Source: Marinomonas primoryensis | GTDB taxonomy: Bacteria > Pseudomonadota > Gammaproteobacteria > Pseudomonadales > Marinomonadaceae | DNA: 64,000 nt | Assembly: GCF_013372285.1 (NCBI RefSeq) | Contig: NZ_CP054301.1 | Span: 1,970,001 to 2,034,000 of the forward strand | Reading direction: 5' to 3' | Shown here: positions 52,558-61,564 of the stretch, in pieces | Layout: each line of letters opens with the position of its first letter | How positions within the stretch are numbered: the first letter of the stretch is position 1 | Translations under genes and position numbers: made by a program | The notes under the pieces: model-generated | What the model saw: only the letters and a program-made list of their open reading frames with translations | What the model was told of the DNA's origin: nothing | Databases searched by the model: none

Positions 52558-53352
52558 ATGGTTAAATTTCGTGAAATGTTATGCCTGTTGGTTTTTTTTA
52601 GTGGTTTTTCTTTTGCTGGAATTTTAGGGATTGAGCCTTATCGTGATGCGCAGTTAGTCAAAAGTAACTCACAGTCTGGTCAGTTGGTCGAAATTCCTTT
52701 GAGTAAAATTAGTCGTGCTGGTAGCGGTTGGGAGCCTGAATCAGTGATTAGGCTGAACGGTGATCATTTTACGTCGCTTTATAAAATCAATCGGAATGCG
52801 CTCTTATCTGATGTTTACACGCATTATCGTGCGCAGATGATGTCTGATGGTCAAAGCATTTTGTTTGAGTGTGAGAGCAGGAGTTGTGGCAGTAGTAATG
52901 CTTGGGCTAATGATTTTTTTGGTGACTATCTTTTAAATGGTGCAGATCAGAATCAATTTTTGCTAGTGGTTAAAAATAAACAAGATGTCTATCAAGTTCT
53001 GTATGTTAATCGTCGGGGGGCTGGCGATGTGATGGTCCGTTTGGATGAAGTTAAATCCGCCAACGCTCAAGATACTGAATTCAATATAGTCGCGCAGATG
53101 GATGTGCAGGATATTCCAAGAATTCGTCGTTTTGTCAGCGATTTACCGTCAGGGCAAAATGTCGTTGGTTTTGTTACTAGCGAGAAAAAGGGCACTCTAA
53201 GCGCGATTGAGGCTGGCGATCAGCTAATTTTGATTGCAATGGCTGGTTTGGGTGGTCAGCTGGAAACTAAGGTTCGCTTTATTAATTTGGCTGATCTTGG
53301 TCGTGAATCACTCGGGGTTAATCGAATTTCTTTTGTTTATGTGCGTCCATAG
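52558..53352 (+). CDS. DUF4892 family exported protein
   Basis: A 264-residue exported protein with a signal peptide (about 1-20; FSFAGILG end). The family pattern includes GIEPYRDAQLVKSNSQSGQ, a paired-Cys segment CESRSCGSSNAWANDFFG and a C-terminal FVYVRP. The AGGAAGG ribosome-binding site precedes the ATG. Related proteins occur in pseudomonads beside hydrolase genes. Function is unknown; a periplasmic or outer-membrane-associated role is likely. Confidence 0.8.
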   Translation: MVKFREMLCLLVFFSGFSFAGILGIEPYRDAQLVKSNSQSGQLVEIPLSKISRAGSGWEPESVIRLNGDHFTSLYKINRNALLSDVYTHYRAQMMSDGQSILFECESRSCGSSNAWANDFFGDYLLNGADQNQFLLVVKNKQDVYQVLYVNRRGAGDVMVRLDEVKSANAQDTEFNIVAQMDVQDIPRIRRFVSDLPSGQNVVGFVTSEKKGTLSAIEAGDQLILIAMAGLGGQLETKVRFINLADLGRESLGVNRISFVYVRP

Positions 53353-53361
53353 GCGAAATTG

Positions 53362-54297
53362 ATGAATACGAAAAAAACAGTGGCTCTTGTGTTAGGGAGT
53401 GGTGCTGCGCGTGGTAACGCACATATTGGCGTTATTCAGGCAATTGAAGAGCGTGGTTATGACATCATCAGCATTTCTGGTTGTTCTATTGGCGCCATCG
53501 TTGGTGGTGTTTTTGCAGCAGGAAAACTGGCTGAATACCGTGAATGGGCTGAGTCATTGGACCGGGTTGATGTTATTAGATTGCTTGATATGTCTTTGTT
53601 AAATGGCGGGTATATCAAGGGAGATCGTTTTTTTGAGAAGGTTCAACAGATAATTGGCGAGCCTACTATTGAATCTCTGCCTATTGCTTACACCTCTGTT
53701 GCCGTCGAATTATTGAACCAAAAGGAATTTTGGTTTCAGCGTGGTGACTTAATCAGCGCTATGCGCGCATCATCAGCGATCCCTTCTATTTTATCTCCAG
53801 TTTCACTTAACGGCCGTATATATGTTGATGGTGGGGTTTTGAATCCTTTGCCTATCATTCCATCAGTATCTGCTGGGGCTGACTATATTATTGCGGTTGA
53901 TCTTAATGGTCCTGCTGAGGGATTATTAAAAGAGGCTTCTGAGGCTCTGGAAGTCGATGAAGAAGGGCCTGCTTGGTGGCATAGCGCAAAAGGTTTTTTC
54001 AGCAAAGGGCAGGACGATCCTGATGACAAGGAAAGGCCTAAATATTCACCGGAAAGTTGGGGGCGCTTACAGACTATCAATATGATGTTTGAAACGATGC
54101 AAGAGTCGCTAACTCAATATAAACTGGCTGGCTACCCGCCAGATTTATTGATTTCAATTCCAAAGGATATATCTGGTTTTTATGAATTTTGGCGAGCCAA
54201 AGAATTGATTGAATTTGGTTATGAGGTAACTTTAAAGGCGATCGATGGTCTTGAATCGCCTTCTTCTAGTTATTATTCCTTTCCAAAGGGCTATTAG
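53362..54297 (+). CDS. Patatin-like phospholipase
   Basis: A 311-residue patatin/RssA-like serine hydrolase. The oxyanion loop is GSGAARGNAHIG, nucleophile Ser42 is in GCSIG, and the catalytic Asp is in YVDGGVLNPLP. A lid-like insertion of about 50 residues rich in acid and Gly (about 190-240) follows. The start at ATG 53362 is chosen over TTG 53359. It should act on lipids or lipid-like esters. The 3' end overlaps the convergent maf gene by 4 bases. Confidence 0.9.
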   Translation: MNTKKTVALVLGSGAARGNAHIGVIQAIEERGYDIISISGCSIGAIVGGVFAAGKLAEYREWAESLDRVDVIRLLDMSLLNGGYIKGDRFFEKVQQIIGEPTIESLPIAYTSVAVELLNQKEFWFQRGDLISAMRASSAIPSILSPVSLNGRIYVDGGVLNPLPIIPSVSAGADYIIAVDLNGPAEGLLKEASEALEVDEEGPAWWHSAKGFFSKGQDDPDDKERPKYSPESWGRLQTINMMFETMQESLTQYKLAGYPPDLLISIPKDISGFYEFWRAKELIEFGYEVTLKAIDGLESPSSSYYSFPKGY

Positions 54298-54896
54298 CCA
54301 ATCGGGTTTACACCTTCTTTTTTAAGAAGGTGGCACAGTGAGATGAGAGGCAATCCAATCAAACTACTTGGGTCGTCTCCTTCCATTTTATTGAAAAGAC
54401 AAACCCCTAGCCCTTCACATTTAAAGCTGCCCGCACAATCTAGAGGCTGCTCTATCGCTATATAGTGTTTAATTTCTTCTAAAGTTAAGTGTCTAAAATA
54501 CACATGATATTCGTTCAATGTGTATTGATAGGTTTGACTTTGCTGATTAAAAACGCAAAGTCCTGTTAAAAAACTCACTTTTTTACCACTAAAACCTGAA
54601 AGTTGTTTGATGGCATTGTCTTGTGAAAGCGGTTTACCCAATATGTTCTCATTCAATACGGCGACTTGATCAGATGAAATAATGAGACAGTCCGAGGGCA
54701 TATTATTTTGCTGACGTTCATGATGAACGGCAAACGCTTTCGCAATGGTTAAGCGCTTTACCAAGGAGGCGGCTAGCTCATTATCCAAAGGGCTTTCATC
54801 AATGTTCGGGGAGTGGCATTCAAATGGGATATTTAGGCGTTCTAACAGCTCTTTTCGATAAGGTGAAGAGGAACCTAAAATAAGTTTTTTTTGCAT
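54294..54896 (-). CDS. yceF: Maf-like nucleotide pyrophosphatase (YceF type)
   Basis: A 200-residue Maf-family pyrophosphatase that hydrolyses modified NTPs; YceF acts on m7GTP. N-terminal ILGSSSPYRKELLERLNIPF is the family signature, with SSDQVAVL as the catalytic loop. The gene diverges from yceD over 137 bases, the E. coli arrangement yceF/yceD, which supports the YceF rather than YhdE branch. The end overlaps the convergent patatin gene. Confidence 0.9.
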   Translation of the reverse strand: MQKKLILGSSSPYRKELLERLNIPFECHSPNIDESPLDNELAASLVKRLTIAKAFAVHHERQQNNMPSDCLIISSDQVAVLNENILGKPLSQDNAIKQLSGFSGKKVSFLTGLCVFNQQSQTYQYTLNEYHVYFRHLTLEEIKHYIAIEQPLDCAGSFKCEGLGVCLFNKMEGDDPSSLIGLPLISLCHLLKKEGVNPIG

Positions 54897-54996
54897 TCTA
54901 TTTTGACCGCTTTGTTGGAATAAGTGCTAATTTTACGTTTTTTTACTTGGAATGGCTTAAAAAATTGAAAAAATGTATTTTAACGGCACTTAGACT

Positions 54997-55025
54997 TTGA
55001 CAAAAAGGGTCCTTGGCAATACTAT
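54997..55025 (+). promoter_or_regulatory. Sigma-70-type promoter of yceD-rpmF-plsX-fab operon
   Basis: TTGACA at 54997-55002, a 17-base spacer, then TACTAT at 55020-55025, a near-consensus pair. The predicted start of transcription, about 55031-55034, falls at or just before the yceD ATG at 55034. Confidence 0.75.
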
Positions 55026-55033
55026 TCCCCGCC

Positions 55034-55555
55034 ATGTTGAATGATACATTACCTAAACATTTTGACCCTCGAAAATACGCTAACTATGAGTTGGCGTTTG
55101 AAGGGTACGTGCCCCTTAATGAATTTAAGGAGCTTTGTGCTATCTTAGCTTCTAATGAGGGTAATGCTTTTATTCATCTAGACTTTAGAGTTGATGAGGA
55201 TAGGCGCTACATTGCTACCGGATCATTAACCGCTCAAGTACAAGTTGTTTGTCAACGCTGTATGGAAGCAGTAACTCATGATCTGGCGTTAGATTTATCT
55301 TTGGGCTTTGTTTATGACGAAGATCATGCGAAAAACCTACCGAAGGATTACGATCCTGTTGTCATGACCGACGGTGACGTAATTTTGGCCGATATGGTAG
55401 AGCAAGAAATTATACTTGCCTTACCAATTGTCGCCTATCACGAAGAAAGTGGTTGCAACCCAACAGCTGTAAAGTATGCCTCGTCTACCGATGACGCACC
55501 GGATGGCGAAAAACCGAATCCATTTAGTATATTGGCCCAATTAAAGGCCAAGTAA
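55034..55555 (+). CDS. yceD: DUF177 family protein YceD
   Basis: A 173-residue protein linked to 23S rRNA accumulation and ribosome assembly in other bacteria. E. coli YceD has the same length. CQRCMEAV is the likely zinc-like Cys pair, followed by DGDVILADMVEQEIILALPI and the C-terminal KPNPFSILAQL. The ATG at 55034 aligns with the E. coli start. No Shine-Dalgarno precedes it, and the promoter places transcription at its first codon. A TTG at 55013 would extend it by 7 codons but is less likely. rpmF follows after 18 bases. Confidence 0.88.
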   Translation: MLNDTLPKHFDPRKYANYELAFEGYVPLNEFKELCAILASNEGNAFIHLDFRVDEDRRYIATGSLTAQVQVVCQRCMEAVTHDLALDLSLGFVYDEDHAKNLPKDYDPVVMTDGDVILADMVEQEIILALPIVAYHEESGCNPTAVKYASSTDDAPDGEKPNPFSILAQLKAK

Positions 55556-55573
55556 AGTTAGGAGCTCCAAAAA

Positions 55574-55753
55574 ATGGCAGTACAAAAAAGTAAAGTTACT
55601 CGTTCACGCCGCGGTCAGCGACGTTCACACGATGCTTTGACAAGCGCAACACTTTCTGTAGAAAAGACTACTGGTGAACTTCACCGTCGTCACCATATTT
55701 CTGCAGATGGTTTTTATCGTGGCCGTCAAGTTATCACCCCTAAAGGTGAGTAA
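55574..55753 (+). CDS. rpmF: 50S ribosomal protein L32
   Basis: A 59-residue ribosomal protein of the large subunit, found by reading the gap between yceD and plsX. It starts [20 protein letters not shown] and ends RQVITPKGE, typical of the non-zinc (C-) form: the Cys positions of the zinc form are absent. The start is preceded by AGGAGCTCC. It lies 18 bases after yceD and 11 before plsX, the classic yceD-rpmF-plsX order. Confidence 0.97.
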   Translation: MAVQKSKVTRSRRGQRRSHDALTSATLSVEKTTGELHRRHHISADGFYRGRQVITPKGE

Positions 55754-55764
55754 CTAAGATACCC

Positions 55765-56709
55765 ATGATCAGGGTAGCTTTAGACGCTATGGGCGGGGAC
55801 TTAGGTCCCCGCATTGCATTTGACGGCGCAGTGAATATTCTCTCTCGCCATCAAGATGTCGCCATCACTATTTATTATTCCCCACACTCCAATTTGGACC
55901 TTCCTGCGCCTCATGATCGCTTATCTCTGATTGCTTGCTCTGATGTGATAGATGGAGACGAAGAGATCGTTTTGTCTTTGTTTCGCCGTCGTAATAGTAC
56001 GCTTTATCAGTCGCTGAATGCATTGGCTCAGAAATCGTCAGATGTTGTTGTGACCTTAGGGAATACAGGTGCTATGGTTGCATTAGCACGACATATATTG
56101 GGCGTGCTAAGGCCTAAACTTTACCCGGCATTGATTAGAGAGCTTTACTCTAACCCATTGCGTTGTTTGGTTGATTTAGGTGCAAATGTTCATTGTCCAC
56201 CTTCTATGTTGGTTGGGTTTGCTGAATTAGGTGCGGCGTATGTTGAAGCGTTGAGTGATGAAGTGCCAAAAGTAGGTTTATTGAACGTAGGTGTTGAAAG
56301 CTCCAAGGGCAGTGTGGTTATTCGAGAAACAGATCGCCTTTTATCTGACAGAGCGTGGCCTTCTTATTTTGGCTATGCTGAAGGTACAGAGCTTTTTGAA
56401 GGTGAAAAAAACGTCATTGTATGCGACGGCATGGTAGGTAATGCCGTGTTAAAAGCATCAGAAGGACTGCTGTCTTTTTTGATGGGTAAGCTTAAAGGTG
56501 TAGATGGGACATCGTCATTATTTGAGACTTTTTACCAAACTGAACGCAGGCATGGTGCTTGTTTAGTCGGTGTGCGTGGCAATTTGGTAAAAGGTCATGG
56601 TTGTTCTGATTTAACCGCTATGATCGGTGCGATTGAGTATGGGATTGATATTGCGCGAGCAGATTTGTATTCTGCTATTGAAGCGCGACTTTGTAATGAT
56701 GCTATATAG
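55765..56709 (+). CDS. plsX: Phosphate acyltransferase PlsX (short, divergent)
   Basis: Converts acyl-ACP to acyl-phosphate, the first step of PlsX/PlsY phospholipid synthesis. The N-terminal ALDAMGGDLGP, TLGNTGAMVALAR, VDLGANVHC and CDGMVGNAVLKASEGL are recognisable. At 314 residues it is clearly shorter than the E. coli protein (356), with abbreviated loops throughout, so it is a divergent member. It follows rpmF after 11 bases and precedes fabD after 12. The fabH gene that often sits between plsX and fabD is absent. Confidence 0.9.
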   Translation: MIRVALDAMGGDLGPRIAFDGAVNILSRHQDVAITIYYSPHSNLDLPAPHDRLSLIACSDVIDGDEEIVLSLFRRRNSTLYQSLNALAQKSSDVVVTLGNTGAMVALARHILGVLRPKLYPALIRELYSNPLRCLVDLGANVHCPPSMLVGFAELGAAYVEALSDEVPKVGLLNVGVESSKGSVVIRETDRLLSDRAWPSYFGYAEGTELFEGEKNVIVCDGMVGNAVLKASEGLLSFLMGKLKGVDGTSSLFETFYQTERRHGACLVGVRGNLVKGHGCSDLTAMIGAIEYGIDIARADLYSAIEARLCNDAI

Positions 56710-56721
56710 TTAGGAGATTAA

Positions 56722-57645
56722 ATGAGCAATACATTAGCTTTTGTTTTTCCCGGTCAGGGCTCTCAGCAATTGGGCATGCTGGCTGATTTAGCAGAAAAGC
56801 ATGACATCATAGAACGAACTTTTGCGGAAGCGTCGACGATTCTAGGTTATGACTTATGGAATCTAGTACAAAATGACGCGGAGCAGCTTAGCCAGACAGA
56901 CAAGACTCAACCGGCTCTTTTGACAGCAAGCGTGGCGTTGTGGCGCCTGTGGGAGCAAGAGGGCGGCCTTAAGCCAACTTATGTTGCTGGTCATAGCTTA
57001 GGCGAATACTCCGCGCTAGTTTGTGCTGGTGTTGTTGCTTTTACCGATGCTGTAGCGTTGGTTAAGTTGAGAGGTGAATACATGCTTCAAGCCGTGCCCG
57101 CTGGCGAAGGCGCAATGGCGGCGATTATAGGTCTTGATGATGATAAAGTCATCGCTGCATGCGATTCTGCTTCTGGTATTGTCAGTGCAGTGAACTTTAA
57201 TTCTCCGGGGCAGGTTGTTATTGCAGGCCATGTTGCAGCAGTTGAAGAAGCGATGGTAAATGCGAAGGAAGCTGGGGCGAAACGAGCATTGCCCCTGCCT
57301 GTTAGTGTGCCCTCTCACTGTGAATTGATGATTCCAGCCGGTAAAAAGCTGGCTGAAAAATTAGAATCTATAACGTTTAGCGTGCCAACTTGTACCTTAA
57401 TTCAAAATGTGACCGCTCAAGCCGTTTCTGACCCTGCCATCATTAAAGCAAATTTGGTATCTCAGTTAAGTGAGCCTGTGCTGTGGACTCAATCTATTGC
57501 ATTGCTTTCTGAACTAGGCGTTACTGCAACAGTAGAATGCGGTCCTGGTAAAGTATTGAGTGGTTTAAATAAGCGAATTATTAAAGGGATGAATACATCA
57601 TCTCTGGGTGATTTGTTAGCATTTGAAGCGGCGCTATCTGCCTAA
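56722..57645 (+). CDS. fabD: Malonyl-CoA:ACP transacylase FabD
   Basis: Transfers malonyl from CoA to ACP for fatty acid elongation. The 307 residues start LAFVFPGQGSQ, and the catalytic Ser92 is in GHSLGEYSAL, with the catalytic His in PSHCELM. The length matches the family. It lies 12 bases after plsX; fabG follows after 40 bases. Confidence 0.96.
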   Translation: MSNTLAFVFPGQGSQQLGMLADLAEKHDIIERTFAEASTILGYDLWNLVQNDAEQLSQTDKTQPALLTASVALWRLWEQEGGLKPTYVAGHSLGEYSALVCAGVVAFTDAVALVKLRGEYMLQAVPAGEGAMAAIIGLDDDKVIAACDSASGIVSAVNFNSPGQVVIAGHVAAVEEAMVNAKEAGAKRALPLPVSVPSHCELMIPAGKKLAEKLESITFSVPTCTLIQNVTAQAVSDPAIIKANLVSQLSEPVLWTQSIALLSELGVTATVECGPGKVLSGLNKRIIKGMNTSSLGDLLAFEAALSA

Positions 57646-57685
57646 TACTGTTTTATATATTTGTAATAAATCGTTGGAGACAAGT

Positions 57686-58420
57686 ATGAGTCTTGAAGGA
57701 AAAATAGCGTTAGTAACTGGCGCTACTCGTGGCATAGGTAAAGCGATTGCGCTTGCGCTTGTTGAGCAAGGTGCAACTGTGATTGGCACGGCGACAAGTG
57801 AGTCTGGAGCGCAAAGCATTAGTGATTACTTAGGAGATAATGGTAAAGGCTGGGTTCTGGATGTGTCCTCTAGTGAATCCGTTGATGTAGTAATCAAAGC
57901 GATTACCGCAGAGTGTGGTGCACCAACGGTTTTGGTTAACAATGCCGGCATTACCCGCGATAATTTAATGATGCGCATGAAAGAAGATGAGTGGGATCAA
58001 GTTATTAATACGAACTTAACTTCTGTTTTTCGTGTGACAAAAGCTTGCTTACGCGGAATGACTAAAGCAAAATTCGGTCGAGTTATTAGCATTAGTTCGG
58101 TTGTTGGCTCTATGGGCAACGGCGGACAAACAAATTATTCTGCAGCTAAAGCTGGATTAGAAGGCTTCAGCCGTTCTTTGGCGGCAGAAATTGGATCTCG
58201 CGGCATCACAGTAAACTGTGTTGCTCCTGGGTTCATTGAAACAGATATGACGAAGGTGTTACCCGAAGAGCACAAGGCCAAATTGGTCGAAAAAGTGCCA
58301 GCGTCTCGCCTTGGTCAACCAGAAGAAATTGCGGCGGCAGTCGCATTTTTGGCGTCGCAAGGCGCTGCTTACATCACCGGTGAAACATTACATGTCAATG
58401 GTGGTATGTATATGTCGTAA
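57686..58420 (+). CDS. fabG: 3-oxoacyl-ACP reductase FabG
   Basis: NADPH-dependent reductase of the elongation cycle. The 244-residue product from ATG 57686 (MSLEGKIALVTGA) matches E. coli FabG. A longer frame from 57623 is not supported. The glycine motif TGATRGIGKA, NNAGITRDN, catalytic Ser in ISSVVGSMG and YSAAK (Tyr-x-x-x-Lys) are all present. TTGGAGA upstream is the ribosome-binding site. It follows fabD. Confidence 0.96.
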   Translation: MSLEGKIALVTGATRGIGKAIALALVEQGATVIGTATSESGAQSISDYLGDNGKGWVLDVSSSESVDVVIKAITAECGAPTVLVNNAGITRDNLMMRMKEDEWDQVINTNLTSVFRVTKACLRGMTKAKFGRVISISSVVGSMGNGGQTNYSAAKAGLEGFSRSLAAEIGSRGITVNCVAPGFIETDMTKVLPEEHKAKLVEKVPASRLGQPEEIAAAVAFLASQGAAYITGETLHVNGGMYMS

Positions 58421-58425
58421 TTTGA

Positions 58426-58449
58426 GTTGAATTTTATGTTTAATTCAAC
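58426..58449. other. Stem-loop between fabG and acpP
   Basis: 8-bp arms GTTGAATT / AATTCAAC around an 8-base loop, right after the fabG stop, without a T-run. It may be an RNA end-protection or processing hairpin ahead of acpP. Confidence 0.35.
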
Positions 58450-58505
58450 GAAAATACATTTCCGGTTCATGTCGAGAATCACACCTTTTTTGGTGATCGA
58501 ATTTT

Positions 58506-58511
58506 TATAAT
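58506..58511 (+). promoter_or_regulatory. Candidate acpP -10 element
   Basis: A perfect TATAAT 42 bases before the acpP ATG. The -35 region is not clear (ACCTTT at 17-base spacing), so support is moderate. A separate acpP promoter would fit the high demand for ACP. Confidence 0.45.
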
Positions 58512-58553
58512 ATGCTCACACTGAGCTGTTAATGAGTAGAGTAGGAACTTCTA

Positions 58554-58787
58554 ATGAGTAGCATTGAAGAACGCGTTAAAAAAATCGTTTGTGAACAACT
58601 AGGTGTTAAAGAAGAAGATGTTGTTAATTCAGCCTCTTTCGTTGATGACCTAGGTGCAGATTCCCTAGACACAGTTGAGTTGGTAATGGCTCTTGAAGAG
58701 GAATTTGATACTGAAATTCCTGATGAAGAAGCTGAGAAAATCACTACCGTGCAAGCAGCGAACGATTACATAAACGCTAACTTGTAA
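58554..58787 (+). CDS. acpP: Acyl carrier protein
   Basis: The 77-residue carrier of fatty acid synthesis. The 4'-phosphopantetheine site Ser37 lies in [11 protein letters not shown]. The protein is acidic and four-helical, and typical of the proteobacterial type. AGTAGGAAC serves as ribosome-binding site. It follows fabG with a 133-base gap holding a hairpin and a possible promoter. A terminator follows, although fabF lies just beyond. Confidence 0.98.
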   Translation: MSSIEERVKKIVCEQLGVKEEDVVNSASFVDDLGADSLDTVELVMALEEEFDTEIPDEEAEKITTVQAANDYINANL

Positions 58788-58810
58788 TATATTAGTGAAC
58801 TGAGTTTCCC

Positions 58811-58847
58811 GAAAAGCCGCTTGTATTCGTTACAGCGGCTTTTCTTA
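58811..58847 (+). terminator. Hairpin between acpP and fabF
   Basis: Stem GAAAAGCCGCT / AGCGGCTTTTC with a 12-base loop and a short T-tract. It likely reduces read-through from the highly expressed acpP into fabF. Confidence 0.78.
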
Positions 58848-58893
58848 TTAATAGCCCTAGAAGCGTTTTGGGGCGAATTGTTGGAGGAATCTT

Positions 58894-60135
58894 ATGTCTC
58901 GTCGTCGGGTTGTAGTCACAGGAATGGGAATGGTGACACCCCTTGGCAATAACGTGAAAGATACGTGGGATAATATATTGGAAGGCAAGAGCGGTGTATC
59001 GGAGATCACTTCTTTTGATGCTAGCCAATTTTCCACTCGTTTTGCAGCTCAAGTAAATAACTTTGATGCGACTCAATATATGAGCGTAAAAGAAGCTCGC
59101 AAAATGGATCTTTTCATTCAATATGGCATCGCTTCGGCTGTACAAGCATTGGAAGATGCTGATTTAAATGCTGATAGTGCAGATTTAAGTCGTGTTGGCT
59201 GTGCAATAGGTTCTGGTATTGGCGGTTTACCGATGATCGAAAAAAACCTAGAGTTATTGAATGAATCTGGTCCAAAACGTATTTCTCCATTTTTTGTTCC
59301 AGGCGCGATTATTAATATGATTTCTGGTCATGTTGCTATACGTTTTGGTTTTAAAGGCCCTAACATTTCAATTGTTACTGCTTGTACAACAGGTACTCAT
59401 AATATTGGCATGGCAGGTCGTATGATTGCTTATGGCGATGCTGATGTGATGATTGCCGGTGGTGCAGAGATGGCGATTACACCGTTAGGCATTGGTGGCT
59501 TTGGAGCCGCTAGAGCATTGTCTACCCGTAATGATGATCATAAAACAGCGAGTCGTCCATGGGATAAAGATCGTGATGGCTTTGTTATGGGGGATGGCGC
59601 TGGTATTTTGGTTCTAGAAGAGTTTGAGCATGCGGTAGCTCGTGGCGCAAAAATATACGCAGAACTGGTTGGCTTTGGGATGAGCGATGATGCACATCAT
59701 ATTACCGCTCCGCCAGAGAGTGGAGAGGGTGCAGCGTCAGCAATGAGTGCTGCATTAAAAGATGCAAACCTTAATCCCCAAGATGTTGATTATATTAATG
59801 CTCATGGTACATCAACACCTGCAGGTGATTTAGCAGAAACTCAAGCGGTGAAAGCCCTCATGGGTGACTTTGCCTCAGATGTTGCCATAAGCTCTACTAA
59901 ATCTATGATAGGGCATCTATTGGGGGCATCTGGTGCGGTAGAATCTATTTTTTCTATTTTAGCTATTCGAGATCAAGTCGCTCCACCGACGATTAACTTA
60001 GCAGAGCCCGGTGACGGTTGTGATTTGAACTATGTCCCAATCACCCCTCAGAAGCGTAAAATAGAGGTTGTTATGAACAACTCATTTGGCTTTGGTGGTA
60101 CGAATGGAACGTTAGTTTTTAAGAAAATGCCTTAG
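58894..60135 (+). CDS. fabF: 3-oxoacyl-ACP synthase II FabF
   Basis: Condensing enzyme of fatty acid elongation, important for temperature control of unsaturated fatty acids. The 413-residue thiolase-fold protein has the Cys-His-His triad: Cys in [10 protein letters not shown], His in [11 protein letters not shown] and His in [22 protein letters not shown] precedes the ATG. It closes the fab cluster; pabC, mltG and tmk that follow fabF in other gammaproteobacteria are not here. Confidence 0.97.
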   Translation: MSRRRVVVTGMGMVTPLGNNVKDTWDNILEGKSGVSEITSFDASQFSTRFAAQVNNFDATQYMSVKEARKMDLFIQYGIASAVQALEDADLNADSADLSRVGCAIGSGIGGLPMIEKNLELLNESGPKRISPFFVPGAIINMISGHVAIRFGFKGPNISIVTACTTGTHNIGMAGRMIAYGDADVMIAGGAEMAITPLGIGGFGAARALSTRNDDHKTASRPWDKDRDGFVMGDGAGILVLEEFEHAVARGAKIYAELVGFGMSDDAHHITAPPESGEGAASAMSAALKDANLNPQDVDYINAHGTSTPAGDLAETQAVKALMGDFASDVAISSTKSMIGHLLGASGAVESIFSILAIRDQVAPPTINLAEPGDGCDLNYVPITPQKRKIEVVMNNSFGFGGTNGTLVFKKMP

Positions 60136-60140
60136 AGGGT

Positions 60141-60170
60141 AAATGGGCGAGTGTAATTTCGCCCATTTTT
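60141..60170. terminator. Terminator after fabF, bidirectional
   Basis: Stem AAATGGGCGA / TCGCCCATTT with an 8-base loop and a T-run, 5 bases past fabF and close to the convergent unknown gene end. Confidence 0.88.
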
Positions 60171-60177
60171 ATTTTCC

Positions 60178-60585
60178 TCAATGCATTTGAGTTGGTGTGT
60201 CGCGTAATGCGTTAATTTCTTTGGAAATATCATAACTTTTGTTTTGACTGTCTAGCTCGTACAAATGGTCTTCCAATTGCTGATAAAGAGATATTTCTTC
60301 ATCGCCTAGAAAGTGTAGACACTCACCACCAACAAACCACAGTAGCTCTCTCTTTACTAGCGGGACTAGGTTTGCGTAGCATCGTATGAAGCGTGATAAT
60401 ATTTCTTGGGCATCAAACGTATAATCATGGGTATTATCCTGAATTTTATTTGTCAGGTCATCCCACCTTTCTAAGAAGTCTATTTCTTCTTCTGCCAAAT
60501 CTGGCTGATCAAAAGGAGCGTGCTCTGCAATGCGATGACGCAAATCAGCGAAAGCGTCAAGTATGTGTTGTGTGCGTGATTCCAC
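60178..60585 (-). CDS. Acidic helical protein of unknown function
   Basis: A 135-residue soluble, mainly helical, acidic protein. Features are DLAEEEIDFLERWDDLTN, a conserved-looking core RFIRCYANLVPLVKRELLWFVGGECLHFLGDEEI and a polar C-terminus. No signal peptide, membrane segment or known motif. The FVGG-ECLHFLGDEEI core suggests a family seen in related gammaproteobacteria, but I do not recognise a function. It is monocistronic, convergent with fabF and divergent from the ABC transporter. Confidence 0.75.
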   Translation of the reverse strand: MESRTQHILDAFADLRHRIAEHAPFDQPDLAEEEIDFLERWDDLTNKIQDNTHDYTFDAQEILSRFIRCYANLVPLVKRELLWFVGGECLHFLGDEEISLYQQLEDHLYELDSQNKSYDISKEINALRDTPTQMH

Positions 60586-60645
60586 GTAAAACCCTATTCA
60601 AAAAAGTAACTATATAGTCGGCTTTTGCCGTACGAGAACTTAATT

Positions 60646-61560
60646 ATGACATATGCAATCGAAATTAGTGACCTTAAAAAGCGCTATGAAGGCGGCTTTG
60701 AAGCATTAAAAGGTATTGATCTCAAAGTTGAAAAAGGCGATTTTTTTGCATTGCTTGGCCCTAATGGTGCAGGCAAATCGACAACGATTGGTATTTTGTG
60801 CTCTTTAGTGAATAAAACGTCAGGCAAGGTGTCTATTTTTGGTACGGACATTGATAAAGATTTTGCTTCTGCGAAAAAGCACTTAGGAGTTGTGCCTCAA
60901 GAATTTAATTTTAATGTTTTTGAGACCGTATTTAATGTTGTGGCGACTCAAGCTGGCTTTTATGGAATCAGTAAGTCCGTGGCAGCTCAGCGTGCAGAGA
61001 AGTATTTAAAGCAATTGGATTTGTGGGATAAAAAAGACGTTCAGTCTCGTATGCTGTCAGGCGGAATGAAGCGACGATTAATGATAGCGAGGGCGCTGGT
61101 TCATGAACCTGATGTGCTTATCCTAGATGAGCCCACAGCTGGTGTTGATATTGAATTACGCAGATCCATGTGGGAATTTATAAAAACCCTAAATGAACAG
61201 GGAACGACCATTATTCTGACAACCCATTATTTGGAAGAAGCAGAGCAATTATGTCGAAATATCGCCATTATAAATGATGGTGAAATTGTAGAAAACACCA
61301 GCGTAAAGGCTTTATTAAAAACGCTGAATCAAGAAACATTTATTTTGGATCTTGATAGTAATCTTCCTGATGGTTGGCTTTTGCCTGGTTTTGGTGTGGT
61401 GCTAAGTAAAGATGCCAGCTCTATTGAAGTTGAAGTGGTAAAAGGGCAATCGATTAACACTATTTTCAAAGCGCTGGATGCGATTTCAGTGAATGTCGTC
61501 AGCATGCGTAATAAATCTAATCGTCTCGAAGAGCTCTTCGTAAAATTAATTAAAGGGTAG
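60646..61560 (+). CDS. ABC-2 type transporter ATP-binding protein (YadG-like)
   Basis: A 304-residue ABC ATPase. Walker A is GPNGAGKSTTIG, signature LSGGMKRRL, Walker B VLILDEPTAG and the H-loop TTHYLEEAE. The ATG at 60646 is preferred over an upstream TTG at 60625. The C-terminal tail (about 225-304) is typical for export ATPases of the YadG/NodI type. The permease gene begins 4 bases after it, forming one exporter. Substrate is unknown. Confidence 0.93.
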   Translation: MTYAIEISDLKKRYEGGFEALKGIDLKVEKGDFFALLGPNGAGKSTTIGILCSLVNKTSGKVSIFGTDIDKDFASAKKHLGVVPQEFNFNVFETVFNVVATQAGFYGISKSVAAQRAEKYLKQLDLWDKKDVQSRMLSGGMKRRLMIARALVHEPDVLILDEPTAGVDIELRRSMWEFIKTLNEQGTTIILTTHYLEEAEQLCRNIAIINDGEIVENTSVKALLKTLNQETFILDLDSNLPDGWLLPGFGVVLSKDASSIEVEVVKGQSINTIFKALDAISVNVVSMRNKSNRLEELFVKLIKG

Positions 61561-61564
61561 GTAG

